57,995 nucleotides of DNA from NCBI GenBank assembly GCA_945619025.1, contig CALZBJ010000012.1:1-57995 (forward strand), read 5' to 3'. Position numbers and translations under genes: made by a program. Positions 9,162-17,439 of this stretch are shown here, piece after piece. The first letter of the stretch is position 1. Every line of letters starts with the position of its first letter. The notes beneath the pieces are model-generated. The model saw nothing but the letters and a program-made list of their open reading frames with translations, made no database searches and was not told where the DNA came from. Source of the DNA: CALZBJ01 sp945619025. GTDB lineage: Bacteria > Pseudomonadota > Gammaproteobacteria > Cardiobacteriales > Wohlfahrtiimonadaceae.

Positions 9162-9329
9162 ATGAAATTTCTGATGTTTATGATGGCCTGGCTCTCACTT
9201 TTTGTGATTAGACGGGCCTTTTCCAGTATGTTTACCGGTGATTTCTGGGATATCATCATTGGCACACTCTATATTGTTCCTGCGCTTATCCTATTGCTCT
9301 TTAGCCTCATCGCTATTGGATTGATGTAG
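9162..9329 (+). CDS. Small two-helix membrane protein behind the CDF exporter
   Basis: A 55-codon frame begins three bases after the CDF stop and ends at TAG 9327-9329. The product starts MKFLMFMMAWLSLFVIRRAF and ends in a hydrophobic stretch (about residues 31-54), giving two likely transmembrane helices around an FTGDFWD loop. The tight spacing, consistent hydrophobicity and terminator just downstream support a real, translationally coupled gene. Too short for family assignment; it might be an accessory subunit of the exporter (inference). Confidence 0.6.
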   Translation: MKFLMFMMAWLSLFVIRRAFSSMFTGDFWDIIIGTLYIVPALILLLFSLIAIGLM

Positions 9330-9353
9330 CCTTATTTCTTTAACATTCAGCAT

Positions 9354-9392
9354 AAAAAAAGCCCTCAACCAAATGGTTCGAGGGCTTTTTAT
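9354..9392. terminator. Bidirectional terminator between CDF operon and cytochrome c peroxidase
   Basis: AGCCCTCAACC pairs with GGTTCGAGGGCT around a four-base loop (one bulge), with an A-run on the left and a T-run on the right, so it can serve both converging transcripts. Confidence 0.8.
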
Positions 9393-9426
9393 TGACACTC
9401 ACCTTAAGCGAGTACTGAGGGCAATA

Positions 9427-10464
9427 CTATTTAGTAAACGGCTCAGGTTTTGGAGTGTTATTGTTGGATGGTGGTAAGATCGGCATTACTAATTGTGGCT
9501 GATCACCGGTTAAGGTTTTGAACCATGCAACGACTTTTGTTACTTCATCTTCAGTGAAGTTACGGCCTAATTGTAAACGACCCATCAGCTTGGTTGCATC
9601 TTCAAGTGTCTCTGCTGCCCCATCATGGAAGTAGGGGTAGGTGAGTTCAACGTTACGAAGCGTTGGCACTTTAAACATCATGCGATCGGCATCTTTACCG
9701 GTTACATCGGCACGGCCTTGTGCTAAGTTTTCAGTGTTGTACTCTTCAAGAAGTCCCATTTTTTGGAATGAACTTCCACCGATATTTTCACCGTAGTGAC
9801 ATGCGATACAGCCGCTTGTTTTGAAGATTTCATACCCTTCTAACTCTTCTGCTGTAATGGCGTTATCATCACCTTTGAGCCACTTGTCAAAGCGCGAGTT
9901 GGGCGTTACTAACGTCTCTTCAAACACCGCAATGGCATCGGTAATGCGATCAATATTGACATCGCGATCACCGTAGACAGCTTCAAACTCGTCTACATAT
10001 TGTGGAATTGATGAAATTACATCCACCGCTAATTCGTGCGTTGATGCCATCTCTTTAGGGTTTGCAATCGGGCCACCGGCTTGTTCTTTTAAGTCCGCTG
10101 CACGTCCGTCCCAAAATTGTACGAAGTTAAGCGTTGCGTTCAGAACGGTCGGTGAGTTAATTGGGCCTTCTTGCCAATCGTGACCAATTGACGTTGGCAG
10201 GTTATCTGATCCCCCCATGCTCAAGTTGTGGCACGAGTTACATGAGATAAATCCTGATTTTGATAAACGTGGATCAAACCAAAGTTTTTTCCCTAATTCA
10301 ACTTTTGCTTCATCGGTCACAACCGGCGCTGGGATCGGTTTAATAATCTCATTGCGCGGCGTTTGTGCCTGAGCATAAGATGCTGAGAGAAGTAACGAAA
10401 CAGAGCAAGCTACGATGCCTAAACCTTTTGTAATCGTAGACGAAAGTTTACGCTTTTTAACCAT
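9427..10464 (-). CDS. Di-heme cytochrome c peroxidase, periplasmic
   Basis: Reduces hydrogen peroxide in the periplasm with electrons from small c-type cytochromes or quinols. The 345 residues begin with a clear signal peptide (MVKKRK, long hydrophobic core, cut after AQA). Two c-type heme motifs are visible: CNSCH near residue 75 (the peroxidatic domain, followed by the usual MGG) and CIACH near residue 222. VPTLRNVELTYPYFHDGA is the family block leading to the second heme's Met ligand region. Start supported by AAAGGAG. Monocistronic. It belongs to the CcpA/MauG-like family, and the peroxidase function is inferred from the whole motif set. Confidence 0.93.
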   Translation of the reverse strand: MVKKRKLSSTITKGLGIVACSVSLLLSASYAQAQTPRNEIIKPIPAPVVTDEAKVELGKKLWFDPRLSKSGFISCNSCHNLSMGGSDNLPTSIGHDWQEGPINSPTVLNATLNFVQFWDGRAADLKEQAGGPIANPKEMASTHELAVDVISSIPQYVDEFEAVYGDRDVNIDRITDAIAVFEETLVTPNSRFDKWLKGDDNAITAEELEGYEIFKTSGCIACHYGENIGGSSFQKMGLLEEYNTENLAQGRADVTGKDADRMMFKVPTLRNVELTYPYFHDGAAETLEDATKLMGRLQLGRNFTEDEVTKVVAWFKTLTGDQPQLVMPILPPSNNNTPKPEPFTK

Positions 10465-10684
10465 GCGATACTCCTTTATGAACGTTAATTAAGTTTTCTA
10501 CCTGACTTCATCATACTATAACCACCTTACAGAAAGATGACATAAAGCAGTATTTGCAAGGGTTTTCACCCATCTATTACGGCCGTTTAATACGCTCATC
10601 ATCAAGTAAATACCCATATCGATGATGAGTTTGACCGGCATAATAATGAGTTACGAATACTTTACGTTTGCTTTAAGTGTTAAT

Positions 10685-11929
10685 TTATGCTTGTAACGGC
10701 GAACCATACACTAGCGCTGCAAAATATGCCGCGCCAATCGGCAAAATCTCATCGTTAAAATCGTAGAAACTATTATGGAGTGGCGCACTGTCTGATCCAT
10801 TTCCAATAAACGCGTAACAACCCTTAATGTGGCGCAAAAAGTAGGAGAAATCATCGCCGGCCATCATTGGCTCAATATCCGTTAATACATTCTCATCGCC
10901 TAAAAGATTTCGCGCAATCGTTGTCGCTTCATGCGTCGCTTCAAGATCATTGACTGCTACCGGATTTTCAAGATCCGAAAGCTCAAAGCGCGCGCTCCCA
11001 CCAAAGGCTTTAGCCATATGGGTAATTAACGTCTCAAGGCGAGCGAGCAGATCCTCACGGACCTCATCAGATTGGGTACGAATCGTCCCATTCATCTCAG
11101 CGGAATCGGCAATCACATTAAAGGTATCACCGCCATGAATTTGCGTTACCGAGATCACAACCGGATCGAGCGGACTAAAGGTACGGCTCACCATGCCTTG
11201 AATCCCTTGATAGATATGCATCGCCATTAAGAGCGGATCGTTCGAGGTTTGTGGCATCCCCGCATGCCCGCCCTCGCCCTCCACATAGATGGTGAAATTA
11301 TCGGTACTGGCCATCACATTATAGGGTTTAAAGGCCATTTTCCCGGCCGGAATCCCAGGCCAATTATGGAGCGCATAGACGCGATCAGCGGGATAAAAAT
11401 CAAAGAGCTTTTCACCATCAATCATCTGGCGCGCACCGCCTAAACCCTCTTCAGCTGGCTGAAAATAGAGAATCACTTTACCCTTAAATCCGCGGAAAGT
11501 GGCCAAGTATTTTGCCGCAAGCAGAAGCATCGTTACATGCCCATCGTGCCCGCAAGCGTGCATGCAATTTTTATGGGTAGAGATGTGCGAAAAGGTGTTT
11601 TCCTCTTCAATCGGTAATGCATCCATATCCGCACGAAGTCCGATGGTGGGCCCTTCATTTTGATCAGCTGATTTTGGATCGCCATAGATCACCGCAACAA
11701 CGCCCGTCCCACCAAACCGTGTATCGATCTCATCGACGCCATATTCTGTCAATTTTTGAATGATCAAATCGCGGGTTTTATGTTCATGAAAGCCAAGCTC
11801 GGGCGCCTGATGGATCGCTTGTCTCGTGCGTTTAGCAAGCGGTTGCCAGGCTTTAAGTTGCGCCATAATAGCGGTCAATTCATGAGCGGATTCAGGATCA
11901 ATAATGGGGGCGTCATCAGCGTGTGACAT
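10685..11929 (-). CDS. M20-family amidohydrolase (N-acyl-amino-acid/hippurate type)
   Basis: Metal-dependent cytosolic hydrolase of N-acylated amino acids or related amides, 414 residues. Metal-binding and catalytic motifs are HELPGIH-like ALH near 188, MHACGHDGHVTMLL near 126-139 and QPAEEGLGGARQMI near 163 with the catalytic Glu pair. The dimerisation domain lies between about 215 and 330 and starts with the GEGGHAGMPQTSNDP block, and GGDTFNVIADSAEMNGTIR follows. The start has a GGAGAA site. Family members include hippurate, IAA-amino-acid and N-acetylcysteine hydrolases, and the substrate cannot be chosen here. No signal peptide. It stands alone between the peroxidase and ftsH. Confidence 0.92.
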   Translation of the reverse strand: MSHADDAPIIDPESAHELTAIMAQLKAWQPLAKRTRQAIHQAPELGFHEHKTRDLIIQKLTEYGVDEIDTRFGGTGVVAVIYGDPKSADQNEGPTIGLRADMDALPIEEENTFSHISTHKNCMHACGHDGHVTMLLLAAKYLATFRGFKGKVILYFQPAEEGLGGARQMIDGEKLFDFYPADRVYALHNWPGIPAGKMAFKPYNVMASTDNFTIYVEGEGGHAGMPQTSNDPLLMAMHIYQGIQGMVSRTFSPLDPVVISVTQIHGGDTFNVIADSAEMNGTIRTQSDEVREDLLARLETLITHMAKAFGGSARFELSDLENPVAVNDLEATHEATTIARNLLGDENVLTDIEPMMAGDDFSYFLRHIKGCYAFIGNGSDSAPLHNSFYDFNDEILPIGAAYFAALVYGSPLQA

Positions 11930-12090
11930 GGAAATTCTCCTTGGGTTTTTGGCAGATTTTTTTAGTGTGTAACGAGGTTAATTGATTCACGCAATTACCG
12001 GAGTAAAACAGCGTTCTTTACCAATCCTAACACGCTTCCTTAATAAAGCAATCGAGCCGACATACGCCCCTATAAATTATCTTTAGGCGT

Positions 12091-12129
12091 AAAAAAACGC
12101 CACCTTGGATTCAAGATGGCGCTCTTTTT
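12091..12129. terminator. Terminator downstream of ftsH
   Basis: CGCCACCTTG (12098-12107) pairs with CAAGATGGCG (12112-12121), flanked by seven A on the left and seven T on the right. On the minus strand it follows the ftsH stop directly. Confidence 0.85.
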
Positions 12130-12166
12130 TTATTTGAAGTCAGTCGTTACTTAAGTGTGTCCCAAA

Positions 12167-14071
12167 TTACGAGATCGGATCAAGCTTTGGCGGTGCACGG
12201 AACTCTTTCTCTTCCGCAACATCACTATCGCTTAGATCATCATCACTGCCCTCGTTATCTTTTGAATAACCGGTCACAGGGTGGCCTTCCATAATCTCTT
12301 TAACTTGATCCGCATCGATCGTTTCAAGCTCTAAGAGCACTTCTGCCATTTTGTGAAGTTTATCGATATCATCTTTGAGCACTTGCTCAGCACGCTCATA
12401 ATTTCGATCGATCACAGCGCGAATCTCTTCATCGACTAAACGAGCCGTTTGATCCGATACACCATTCGCGCCACCGCCCATAGAGCGGCCTAAGAATGGC
12501 TCATCACTATCGTCTGAATAGGTTCTAAATCCGAGTTTATCGGAAAGACCCCATTTGGTAACCATGCTTTTCGCTAAGCTCGTTGCGTGCTGAATATCGC
12601 TCGCCGCACCGGTTGTAACCGCATCGTATCCAAAGATAATCTCTTCAGCAATTCGGCCACCAAACACCATTGCGAGTTTATTTTCAAGCCAGCGACGCGG
12701 AACGCTCACATGATCACGCTCAGGAAGCGTCATCGTCACACCAAGCGCTCGTCCACGAGGGATGATCGTCACTTTATACACCGGATCCGATTTAAGGCGA
12801 TAGCCAACAATGGCGTGCCCCGCTTCATGATACGCCGTTAAACGTTTATCATCTTCGGTCATCACCATTGAGTTGCGCTCAGCGCCCATCATGATCTTAT
12901 CTTTCGCATCTTCCATATCTTTCATGTAGACCTCTTTTTGATCACGACGCGCTGCAAAAAGAGCCGCTTCGTTCACAAGGTTTGCAAGGTCTGCCCCAGA
13001 AAATCCAGGTGTCCCGCGGGCAATGTGTTCAACATTGATATCGCTCGACGCTTTAATTTTCTTCATATGGACGTTTAAGATTTGCACACGGCCTTTAACA
13101 TCCGGAAGCGGTACGACCACTTGTCTGTCAAAACGGCCCGGACGAAGGAGCGCTGGGTCTAATACGTCAGGACGGTTCGTCGCTGCGATTACAATCACCC
13201 CTTCATTTTCGTTAAATCCATCCATCTCAACGAGTAGCTGGTTCAGGGTTTGTTCACGCTCATCATGACCGCCGCCTAATCCCGCACCACGATGGCGACC
13301 AACTGCGTCGATCTCATCAATAAAGATAATGCATGGTGCATGTTTTTTCGCTTGTTCAAACATATCACGAACACGCGATGCCCCAACCCCAACAAACATC
13401 TCCATAAAGTCAGAGCCTGAAATGGTGAAAAACGGAACGCGCGCTTCCCCTGCAATCGCTTTTGCGAGCAAAGTTTTACCGGTACCAGGTGATCCCACCA
13501 TTAAGATACCGCGCGGCATTGTGCCCCCAAGTTTTTGGAAACGCGATGGATCTCGTAAGAACTCAACGATTTCGCCCACTTCTTGTTTCGCTTCATCAGC
13601 CCCTGCAACGTCGGCAAAGGTGGTTTTGATCTGATCTTGCGTTAACATTCGTGCTTTTGATTTACCAAAGCTCATCGGGTTTTTACCCCCGCCTGAGGAT
13701 TGGCGCATCATAAAGACGAAGAAACCGAGCAAGAGTAAGATCGGCAATAGGTTTAAAAAGACGCTTAATAAGACGCCTTGCGTTTTCATCGAACGCCCAT
13801 CAAAAGAGACTTTATTTTGGCGCAATGTATCAATCATTGGACCGTTGTCTGTTTCCGGGCTGATGGTTGAAAAACGACGATTATCATTGGTCACGCCATC
13901 AATGGCTGACCCGGTAATTGTCACTTCTTTAATCTGTCCACGATCGACTTGATCGAGGAAATCAGAGTATCTAATTTCTCTTCCACCGCTACTGCCAAAG
14001 CCTTGGAATAGGAATAAAATAAACATTCCAATACCGAGCCAGATTGCGATATCTCTTCCAGTGTACTTCAA
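12167..14071 (-). CDS. ftsH: ATP-dependent zinc metalloprotease FtsH
   Basis: Membrane-anchored AAA+ protease that degrades misfolded membrane proteins and regulatory targets. 634 residues: TM1 about 8-24, periplasmic domain, TM2 about 101-121, AAA module with Walker A GSPGTGKT (193-200; most members have GPPGTGKT), pore aromatic FVGVGASRVR, Walker B CIIFIDEIDA (247-255), second region of homology AATNRPDVLDPALLRPGRFDR, and the zinc site HEAGH (415-419). The start codon is TTG at 14071 behind GAGG eight bases upstream. The first ATG in frame would remove half of TM1. It follows the rlmE-position gene, as in many gammaproteobacteria, but with a 236-base gap that may hold its own promoter. Confidence 0.97.
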   Translation of the reverse strand: MKYTGRDIAIWLGIGMFILFLFQGFGSSGGREIRYSDFLDQVDRGQIKEVTITGSAIDGVTNDNRRFSTISPETDNGPMIDTLRQNKVSFDGRSMKTQGVLLSVFLNLLPILLLLGFFVFMMRQSSGGGKNPMSFGKSKARMLTQDQIKTTFADVAGADEAKQEVGEIVEFLRDPSRFQKLGGTMPRGILMVGSPGTGKTLLAKAIAGEARVPFFTISGSDFMEMFVGVGASRVRDMFEQAKKHAPCIIFIDEIDAVGRHRGAGLGGGHDEREQTLNQLLVEMDGFNENEGVIVIAATNRPDVLDPALLRPGRFDRQVVVPLPDVKGRVQILNVHMKKIKASSDINVEHIARGTPGFSGADLANLVNEAALFAARRDQKEVYMKDMEDAKDKIMMGAERNSMVMTEDDKRLTAYHEAGHAIVGYRLKSDPVYKVTIIPRGRALGVTMTLPERDHVSVPRRWLENKLAMVFGGRIAEEIIFGYDAVTTGAASDIQHATSLAKSMVTKWGLSDKLGFRTYSDDSDEPFLGRSMGGGANGVSDQTARLVDEEIRAVIDRNYERAEQVLKDDIDKLHKMAEVLLELETIDADQVKEIMEGHPVTGYSKDNEGSDDDLSDSDVAEEKEFRAPPKLDPIS

Positions 14072-14237
14072 AAGACTAACCTCAATTATCGTTAAAAAGA
14101 CCCCGCGTTTCGCGCAAGTCCGATGATACGAATGGAATCTCCTTAAAAGGATGCTCCGCTGATGAGGGCGTGCTGCCTCATTAATCCACTCACTATAATA
14201 CCGTATTTTTGTCTAAAAGATGCCGATATCCTCTCTA

Positions 14238-14265
14238 TAGTGTAGATAAATTTTCGATTTTCAAG
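14238..14265 (-). promoter_or_regulatory. Candidate ftsH promoter
   Basis: On the minus strand CTTGAAA lies about 190 bases before the ftsH start with an ACTATA/CACTAT -10 after 16-17 bases. The CTTGAA hexamer also resembles the -35 of heat-shock (sigma32) promoters, but a CCCCAT-like -10 is not present. Weak. Confidence 0.25.
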
Positions 14266-14307
14266 CAAAAAGCGCAAATTTAATGACGATTTTCACCGAT
14301 TAAATCA

Positions 14308-14934
14308 CTATCCTCGAAATCCCGTTGCTACTAAGTATAGTACAGGCGTTTTTTCACGACGTGGATCGGCATTTTGTTCCACAATATTTTGCGCTCTCAC
14401 TTTCGAAAAATGCTCGCGAAGTGTTTGCAAATATTCATCAAAACCCTTGCCTTTACTGATTCGCGTGATAAAGGATCCGCCTTTATTAAGGTGATTGATT
14501 GCAAGATCATACGCAAGTTCCGCTAAATAGATACGACGCGATTGATCCACATCTTTAATCCCACTGATGCGCGGCTCCATATCGGAAAGCACCACATCAA
14601 TTTTTTCACCATTTAACGTTTCAATCAGCTCATTGAAAACCGCTTCATCATGAAAATCGCCCACAACGTATTCTAAATTGGGAACGGGATTGAAGATCTC
14701 ACGCTTATCAAGGCCGATGACACGCCCTTTACGCCCCACTTTCTCAAGGGCATATTCGCTGAAACTTCCGGGACATGCGCCAAGATCGACGACGAGCTGT
14801 CCGGGTTTGAAAATCCGATCTTTTTGATCAATTTCTAAAAGTGAGTAGATCTCTTTTGAGCGATAGCCATCGCGGTGCGCCTGATCTTGCATCGCATCGC
14901 GCTCTCGCATGTGGGGTTGTCTATTCTTGTTCAT
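14308..14934 (-). CDS. rlmE: RlmE/FtsJ-like 23S rRNA methyltransferase homologue with altered catalytic tetrad
   Basis: By position (between yhbY and ftsH) and by fold this is the gene for 2'-O-methylation of U2552 in 23S rRNA. 208 residues; SAM-binding VVDLGACPGSFSEY (48-61), SDMEPRISG (117-125), GGSFITR and GFDEYLQTLREHFSKV blocks align without gaps to E. coli RlmE in the parts I can recall. However, of the K38-D124-K164-E199 tetrad only Asp (D118 here) remains. The others align with Ser31, Arg158 and Val198. The SAM motif also reads GACPGSF where the norm is GAAPGGW. It may be inactive or changed in function. The ATG has AGAGG seven bases upstream and overlaps the preceding small gene by 14 bases. 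Confidence 0.8.
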   Translation of the reverse strand: MNKNRQPHMRERDAMQDQAHRDGYRSKEIYSLLEIDQKDRIFKPGQLVVDLGACPGSFSEYALEKVGRKGRVIGLDKREIFNPVPNLEYVVGDFHDEAVFNELIETLNGEKIDVVLSDMEPRISGIKDVDQSRRIYLAELAYDLAINHLNKGGSFITRISKGKGFDEYLQTLREHFSKVRAQNIVEQNADPRREKTPVLYLVATGFRG

Positions 14935-15226
14935 CGTGTTGCCTCTGTGTTTCTCTTTGTTCTGTCTGCGCCTTGTGCGCCTCGATTTGGGTCAAAATTG
15001 ACCGCGCTCTACCCATTAAATAGCCGCCGCTTGCGACGCCAAACAAAAGTAAAACGCCCCACTCAACGAGCGGTGACACCTCTAAAAATGAGAAGATGAT
15101 AACGAGCACAATCCCTGTGATTAACATCACTGCCGCAACGCCTCTAAGCCCTGTAAAAAGGTTACTTATTTGCGAATTTTGTGCTACCCTTATCTCTTTA
15201 TTATCTGGATTATTATTACTATTCAT
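14921..15226 (-). CDS. Small two-helix membrane protein upstream of rlmE
   Basis: The product is 101 residues starting MNSNNNPDNKE, with two hydrophobic helices (about 31-50 and 56-73) and a charged, Gln/Glu-rich coiled C-terminus ending HDEQE. I chose ATG 15226. A longer frame from 15322 would run antisense through the yhbY start and is unlikely. Its last 14 bases overlap the rlmE start, implying coupled translation. Its start codon overlaps the start codon of the divergent yhbY gene, and there is no Shine-Dalgarno sequence before it. Family not recognised. Confidence 0.6.
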   Translation of the reverse strand: MNSNNNPDNKEIRVAQNSQISNLFTGLRGVAAVMLITGIVLVIIFSFLEVSPLVEWGVLLLFGVASGGYLMGRARSILTQIEAHKAQTEQRETQRQHDEQE

Positions 15227-15533
15227 GACACAAATTAAATTAACAAACGACCATATTAAACTTTTAAAAGCGAAAGCGCACCATTTAAACCCCGTCATGA
15301 TCATGGGCGATAAAGGTCTCACGGAAAACTTCGTTGAAGAGACTCGCCGCGCGCTCGCTCACCATGAGCTTATTAAAGTTAAGGTCGCAGGCGATAAAGC
15401 TGAGCGTGATGCGCTCGTAAAAGAGCTGATTCAAGTAGTCGACGCCCAACTCGTTCAACAAATTGGACGCATGGCCGTTCTCTTTAAGCGCAATCATGAA
15501 GCGCCAAAAATTATGTTTGATTCGATCAAATAA
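15225..15533 (+). CDS. yhbY: YhbY-family ribosome assembly RNA-binding protein (CRM domain)
   Basis: Small CRM-domain protein that binds pre-50S particles. The 102 residues begin MTQIKLTNDHIKLLKAKAH and contain the KH-like core NPVMIMGDKGLTENFVEET (family: NPVVxxGxxGLT), HELIKVKVAG and QIGRMAVLFKRN. Start fixed at ATG 15225 by family length. A longer upstream frame is not credible. It diverges from the small membrane gene, and the two share the tetramer CATG, so each promoter must lie inside the other's coding region. yhbY opposite rlmE-ftsH is the common gammaproteobacterial layout. Confidence 0.93.
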   Translation: MTQIKLTNDHIKLLKAKAHHLNPVMIMGDKGLTENFVEETRRALAHHELIKVKVAGDKAERDALVKELIQVVDAQLVQQIGRMAVLFKRNHEAPKIMFDSIK

Positions 15534-15699
15534 TCGAGCCAAGCACCGTACGATTTCACTTTGATCGGTATTAAATGGGTACGACCGAATCCTAACAAAA
15601 AGCCGGGTTCAGCGCAACGAAAAAGAGTCTCATTTAGCAATTAAATTGCCGCGTAATAAGAGCGACCCGCCGTTCAAAGCACACAAAAGCCATAAATAA

Positions 15700-15737
15700 A
15701 AAGAGAGGGAATGTTATAAAACGCATTCCCTCTTTGT
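15700..15737. terminator. Bidirectional terminator between yhbY and the first MFS gene
   Basis: AGAGGGAATG (15704-15713) pairs perfectly with CATTCCCTCT (15724-15733), with A-rich DNA to the left and TTTGTTG to the right. It separates two converging genes. The remaining bases 15534-15700 show nothing else. Confidence 0.8.
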
Positions 15738-15768
15738 TGTCCAGATGGTTTATCTGTTACGCAATTTT

Positions 15769-17112
15769 TTACGCAACTTCAGTAAATTTACTCTCAACCG
15801 GCGCAGTCCAACCTTTATAGGAGAGCGGATAGAAGCTCACCAAAATCGCAAGCATCGAAATCCCAACAATATAGATTCCTGCCCCCATCGGCGTAATCCC
15901 GAGAAGATAGAGCGTAAACATCGGCGTGATCGCACTAAAGATCGCATAGGCCAAATTATAGGAAAACGATAAGCCTGAATAACGCACTGCTGGCGGGAAA
16001 ACGCGCGTTCCGATAATGGGAGGTGTTGTCGCGGCTCCTGCAAAAAAGCCCATCACTGCATAATTAACATAGATCATCTCAAGGCTAATGCCACGGGTTA
16101 AACTGTAGTAAAAATAGAGACTCGAAAGCGCGAGTCCACCCCATGAGAGCACCATATTAAGACGCGTTTTTAATTGATCCTCCATAAAGCCCCAGAAGAT
16201 ACAACCAAAGCTTAAACTAAGCGCCGCAATCGATCCCGCAATCCGCGCATTGAGCGGTTCCATGCCATACATCTTTCCAAGAATCGCGACCGGCGTAATC
16301 AAAATCCCGATCATAATGGTGGTGGAAAGCGACCAAGTTAAGAGTCCCACAATGACGCAGGCAATTTTATGGCGTTTTAACACCGTCATCACCGGAATCT
16401 CTTTCGATAAACTTTTAGTATCGGACATCTCTTGGAAGATCGGCGTTTCCGACAAGTAACGGCGTAAATAGACCGCGATTATCCCAAAAACCCCGCCGGC
16501 AATAAAGGGAATCCGCCATGCGTAGGATAAAATCTCAGCTTTTGAGTAGTTTAAATCAATCAGGATTGAGACCAAAAAGCCCAATAAAATTCCGCCACTA
16601 ATGCCGCTCGTTAATACCCCAATTCCAAGGCCGGAACGATTTTTCGGCGTATGCTCAGCAATAAAGACCCACGCACCCGGCATCTCACCACCAATTGCAG
16701 CGCCTTGGAACATCCGCATAATCACGAGTAGAATCGGCGCAAACATACCGATCTGCGCATAAGTCGGAAGGAGGCCAATAATAAAGGTCGGCAGCGCCAT
16801 CATCGCAACGCTCAAGGTAAACATCTTTTTACGGCCGAGCACATCACCAAAGTGCGCCATAATCACCCCGCCAATCGGGCGAGCAATATACCCCGCGGCA
16901 AATCCACCCCACGCAAAGAGATCGGCGATAAGCGGCGAAATATCCGCCGGGAGAAATAGCGGTTTGACGATCGTTTCAATATAGAGCGCATAAATTACGA
17001 AATCGTAAAACTCCAGCGTTCCGCCAAGTGATGATAATGTTAGTGTTTTATAGTCGTGACGATTTAAGCGCCGCGCCACCGGGTAGCCGTCGGCATTGAT
17101 CGTAATACTCAT
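15769..17112 (-). CDS. MFS transporter, metabolite:H+ symporter (ProP/MHS-like), copy A
   Basis: Twelve-helix inner-membrane secondary transporter of 447 residues. The MHS-type features are GGTLEFYDFVIYAL in TM1, ARPIGGVIMAHFGDVLGRKKMF (the loop 2-3 signature), MRMFQGAAIGGEMPGAWVFIAEH and LRRYLSETPIF. Start supported by GAGGA. It is a tandem paralogue of the next gene upstream: residues 20-159 are identical in both, while the C-terminal halves differ at many positions. Substrate (osmolyte, dicarboxylate or amino acid) cannot be told. The C-terminus lacks the long coiled coil of E. coli ProP. Confidence 0.9.
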   Translation of the reverse strand: MSITINADGYPVARRLNRHDYKTLTLSSLGGTLEFYDFVIYALYIETIVKPLFLPADISPLIADLFAWGGFAAGYIARPIGGVIMAHFGDVLGRKKMFTLSVAMMALPTFIIGLLPTYAQIGMFAPILLVIMRMFQGAAIGGEMPGAWVFIAEHTPKNRSGLGIGVLTSGISGGILLGFLVSILIDLNYSKAEILSYAWRIPFIAGGVFGIIAVYLRRYLSETPIFQEMSDTKSLSKEIPVMTVLKRHKIACVIVGLLTWSLSTTIMIGILITPVAILGKMYGMEPLNARIAGSIAALSLSFGCIFWGFMEDQLKTRLNMVLSWGGLALSSLYFYYSLTRGISLEMIYVNYAVMGFFAGAATTPPIIGTRVFPPAVRYSGLSFSYNLAYAIFSAITPMFTLYLLGITPMGAGIYIVGISMLAILVSFYPLSYKGWTAPVESKFTEVA

Positions 17113-17346
17113 GAATCCATCCTCGTATCTTTTAGTCGTATAGGTTATGTATCGGTTGTATATCTCTATTTTTATTGATTGCCCTAAAAAAGTGTTTTTA
17201 GCAATAATATTCTTTATTTAGATACATCTTTAGAATTATTTTAATTTTATCGATTTAAAAACGAATAATTTAATTCGTTTCATTCATTAATACACAACTT
17301 AAGCCTGTTTAGCAATGGCGATCGCCTCAATTTTTTAATTTAGACA

Positions 17347-17381
17347 TAAAAAAGGGAAGCCTACGAATCACCGTGCTTCCC
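17347..17381 (-). terminator. Terminator after MFS copy B
   Basis: GGGAAGC (17354-17360) pairs with GCTTCCC (17375-17381). On the minus strand the stem is followed by a run of six T. It ends the upstream MFS gene. The rest of the 17113-17439 gap is AT-rich and presumably carries the promoter of copy A. Confidence 0.75.
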
Positions 17382-17439
17382 TAATTAATACTTCCCTATT
17401 CCTATCGATGGGATAAACGTCTGAAACGTTTTAAGCGAA

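Noticed and set aside
10595..10629. CTCATCATC/GATGATGAG inverted repeat as terminator of the M20 gene
   Set aside because: Long loop and no T-run on the needed strand; could be an operator or chance.
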